From Chionis minor (taxonomy: Eukaryota; Chordata; Aves; Charadriiformes; Chionididae): a stretch of DNA of 64,000 nt. The DNA lies in assembly GCA_013398295.1 (NCBI GenBank), contig VZSF01000978.1, positions 620,001 through 684,000 of the forward strand, written 5' to 3'. Positions 61,323 to 64,000 of this stretch are shown one piece after another. Both the position numbers and the translations under genes were made by a program. Under the pieces are notes generated by a model. It had not been told where the DNA came from, searched no databases, and saw only the letters and a list, made by a program, of their open reading frames with translations. Positions within the stretch are counted from its first letter, which is position 1; every line of letters begins with the position of its first letter.

Positions 61323-63165
61323 CTGCAGAGCTGTACTAGGGAAATCTGAACACACAAGTTTCCAAACAGCAATTAAGAAGACAAAAATAGAGAGCTAGTG
61401 GTTTCCCAGCTGCCAAATACTAAATACTATCCAGGGGTTATTGACTATCTGATTAGGATGAAATGGAGCTGAAATGCAATTGATTCAGGAATAAACAATG
61501 CATCTATTTAGGGTGATGGCCACAGAAAGCGCAAGTGTTGAAAGAGTCCCCAGTCAATTTATCAGGGGTTTCTATTGCAGTTGCTCATATATATTCAGTA
61601 TCTTCTCAGTATACACCATCTCTGTACAAAAATGCAGCTTCCTACTCAATCTTTCTGAAATCGAAAAAGGTCCTGTACACATCACAGAAAGGCACTTGTC
61701 TTATATCTAACAAGGATTCGACTTAGAGCAAGGAAAATAGCATTAACCTTAAAGCTAATTTGCTTACTTGCTCTGTACCTCTTAGACTACTGGCTAAGGC
61801 AGTATTTTCTTGCCCTGTGAACATTCAGTTTACGTACCTTCACATAATCTTCTTTTCTTCCTTGTAAACAATCTGAAAGAATAGAGAGAATTTAAGGGTC
61901 CATGCAAGACATTTCTGCCTTGCGATTTGTATTCCTTCTTGTCTGGAAGACACAGTTTTTCTTGGCTTATCCGCATAAGACTCCAGAGTCCTCTTTCCTC
62001 TGTTCACAATGAGATTATCTTCCTCCTCCTCTACAGATTTGACTTTGTGGTCTGCTTATGCTGCTCCTATACCCCTTGTGCCAACACCCTGGGCTTGTGC
62101 AGCTGAAGGAGCAGCTAAGTCAGCTCACAGATCCCCCAGGAAAATAATTTCACCAAAGTATGTTTTCAGTTGCATCAGCTCAGGACTATCTTTTTCAGCA
62201 TCAGTGGCCAGCTTAAGTCATTTAAGTAACTGCAACATAAGGCTTCCAGGAACACCATTGATACCTGATTTTCCTGAGAAACATGCAGTCTCTAAGTGGT
62301 GTAGGTGTATGGAGCTTTATTTAGTAGCAACAGATTCGATTGTCCTATAATTTCCCTATCTGGTTTTATCAGGAGCGGGTCTCCTACTTTAAGCTTTGTG
62401 TCTATCAAGCTACAGTTGGACAGTTAAAGAAGACAAAGGTCTCATGGTGAGGTATTTCTTAGCTTTATGTGGCCACTTGTGTATTTATTTTTAAATTGAT
62501 TGATATTCTCATCTGCTGGCCCATAAGCTCCTGGGTTTAGTTTATGCTAATGACTGACAAATTTTGCAATTCATCAAGAGCTAAGAACAGACTGTATTTG
62601 GTGAAGAGTTCTGCTAGCAATCTGTATTACTGTCTCCCCAGTCTGTTTTCTTTTTGGTAGTGAAGAGTTGGAAAATTCATACTTAAAATCTTAGCATATT
62701 CCAATAGTTTAGAAGCGGCTCTGTGCTACCGTTGTTGTTAGTACTTTCTTCCAGAAAAACAAAATGGAAAATAAGATGCTTCTAACCTTATCTACCTTGA
62801 CCTGTTGGCTTGTGATTTGAGTGAAAAATAGGAATCTTAAAAATCATAACGAGATCTAGCTTTGCCCATACAAAAAATCAAGCTCAGTTTTGGTAAGATG
62901 ATGGTTTAGACAAGTGAATCATAGCAAGCAAGCAGCTGGGTGATTTGCTGGTAGCTAACAAAGCAAAGGTAATCTATCCATAAGTAGTGAAATCATAAAC
63001 TGAAGTAAGGCCTTGTATTTACTGCCTTTTGTGGCGCTAAGGAGGACACGGTAAGTTTAGAGGGTGAACTGTACATAACAGTAGAGGATTATTTTAATCT
63101 AACGTAGGGAGGTGTATGTGTATAAAACATTTTAAAGATAAAATTAATGTACATTTACAGAATTA

Positions 63166-63176
63166 TTTTTTTTTTT
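63166..63176. repeat. Poly(T) run, 11 T, before GCAG
   Basis: T11 followed by GCAG looks like a splice acceptor tract, but the sequence after it has no coding frame or exon features, so it is recorded as a simple repeat. Confidence 0.7.
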
Positions 63177-64000
63177 GCAGAGAGGTTAATTAACCACTGG
63201 AAAAAATTATACAGCTCTGTGATGTAATCAGTATTTCTTGAAGTCTTTACCTGAGAAGCTTGTACATGTAATTAAAAAATAGCTATAAGCTCTGTAGAAG
63301 ATCTACTTGATAAAATTTTATGGCTTGCATAAGTCAGACTACAGAATCGTAAAGGTGCTTTTCAACCTTTAAGTTTGGACTATGAAACTCCAGTAACAGG
63401 GGCTGAATTAATTGACTTTATCTAGTCCAAAATGTTGTTCCCAGAACCTTCTCAGGTCAAAGATTGTCATAAACAGGGGCTCAGCATTGAACAGAACAGG
63501 AAGAAATGCTAATTTCTGGGGCTTTTTAAGAGTTGGGTTAATAGGAAGATCACTGGGAATTATAAACCTTCTATAATATTTTAGGAAAAGAAGCACAGGT
63601 CTCAGGGTCTGAGAGCCCTTGGTCTTCCTTCAGGTGCCTCCACTTCATCCTGTGGAAGGATCTTCTGCTGAACGCTGAAGCTACAAACGTACTCAGGGGA
63701 GCAGCAAGATGATTCTCCTCTCAATAAGCCGAGCAATTGCCACCTTTCAGATCTTAAACAGATTGAATCTGCGAGCTCCTTCTTTCCAAGTCTCTCTTTT
63801 GGTTTCTGTTTTGTGGACTGGGAGAAGAGGCAAGTTTAGAGCCAGCTGAGCTCCATAAGTAGCGTGAAGTGAGGCCTCAGGAAAGTCTGAGATTTTACGC
63901 TGGGACAAGAAGGACCTAGAGGGGCTGTACACTCGTACTCAGAAAGTATCATCTCAAGTTGAAAAAGCACAAGGGAGAGTGAAAGGAGGGACCTCATTTG

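Larger units (their letters stand above)
51745..64000. other. Unique non-coding stretch, no gene seen
   Basis: The longest frames are 131 codons (52271-52666, minus) and 113 codons (62009-62350, plus), without recognised domains. A (CT)n, several T-runs and a G9 run with an N are listed separately. Two and a third telomere-like units (AACCCTAACCCTAA at 60281-60294) are too few to be an interstitial telomere. A piece near 63.34-63.43 kb (CTACAGAATCGTAAAGG) may be an extremely decayed CR1 tail but cannot be supported. Confidence 0.55.

Noticed and set aside
63160..63185. Splice acceptor (T11 then GCAG)
   Set aside because: No open, exon-like sequence follows, and T-runs are common in the window.
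63340..63430. Decayed CR1 tail
   Set aside because: Only CAGAATCGTAAAGG and a vague continuation fit, too little to support a call.

Overview
The window looks like non-coding nuclear DNA from a bird. Three things point there. A CR1 LINE at 50.6-51.2 kb still encodes the C-terminal part of a reverse-transcriptase ORF with the typical avian CR1 wording. Four LTRs are of avian ERVL-like type, three of them recognisable as solo insertions. Several old, degraded CR1 and MIR-like fragments are present, and the sequence is AT-leaning, CpG-poor and full of short homopolymers. No bacterial, plasmid or phage signal is present. The species cannot be read from this window; the LTR types suggest a neoavian bird, which is inference.

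No protein-coding gene, rRNA, tRNA or CRISPR array can be supported. Open frames are short (mostly 60-130 codons, none above 200) and overlap on both strands. They show no recognisable domains and no convincing exon structure; the longest ones lie on repeats. The window is therefore best read as intergenic sequence or the inside of a very long intron. No CpG island was seen, so there is no obvious host promoter.

Layout: 1-4.6 kb unique; 4.63-5.36 kb solo LTR family A on the minus strand; 5.4-8.8 kb unique, with a perfect 11-bp hairpin at 7.86 kb; 8.8-8.9 kb old CR1 end; 10.0-10.5 kb ancient minus-strand CR1 disrupted by an A31 run and a 12/24-bp tandem repeat; 10.5-21.2 kb unique, with an AT-rich block at 18.9 kb; 21.22-21.95 kb second family A LTR on the plus strand; 22-39.9 kb mostly unique, with MIR-like pieces at 28.2, 30.4 and 38.0 kb and an ERV-internal-like piece at 37.0-37.3 kb; 39.95-40.53 kb solo LTR family B; 40.5-50.5 kb unique, with a MIR-like piece at 48.0 kb; 50.56-51.74 kb a mosaic of opposed CR1 pieces joined to a 5'-truncated family B LTR; 51.75-64 kb unique.

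The window holds no gene system that could work together. Its interest is in transposon history: target-site duplications, an inverted pair of related LTRs, and the CR1/LTR mosaic. I found no undescribed biological system, and the claims below are limited accordingly.
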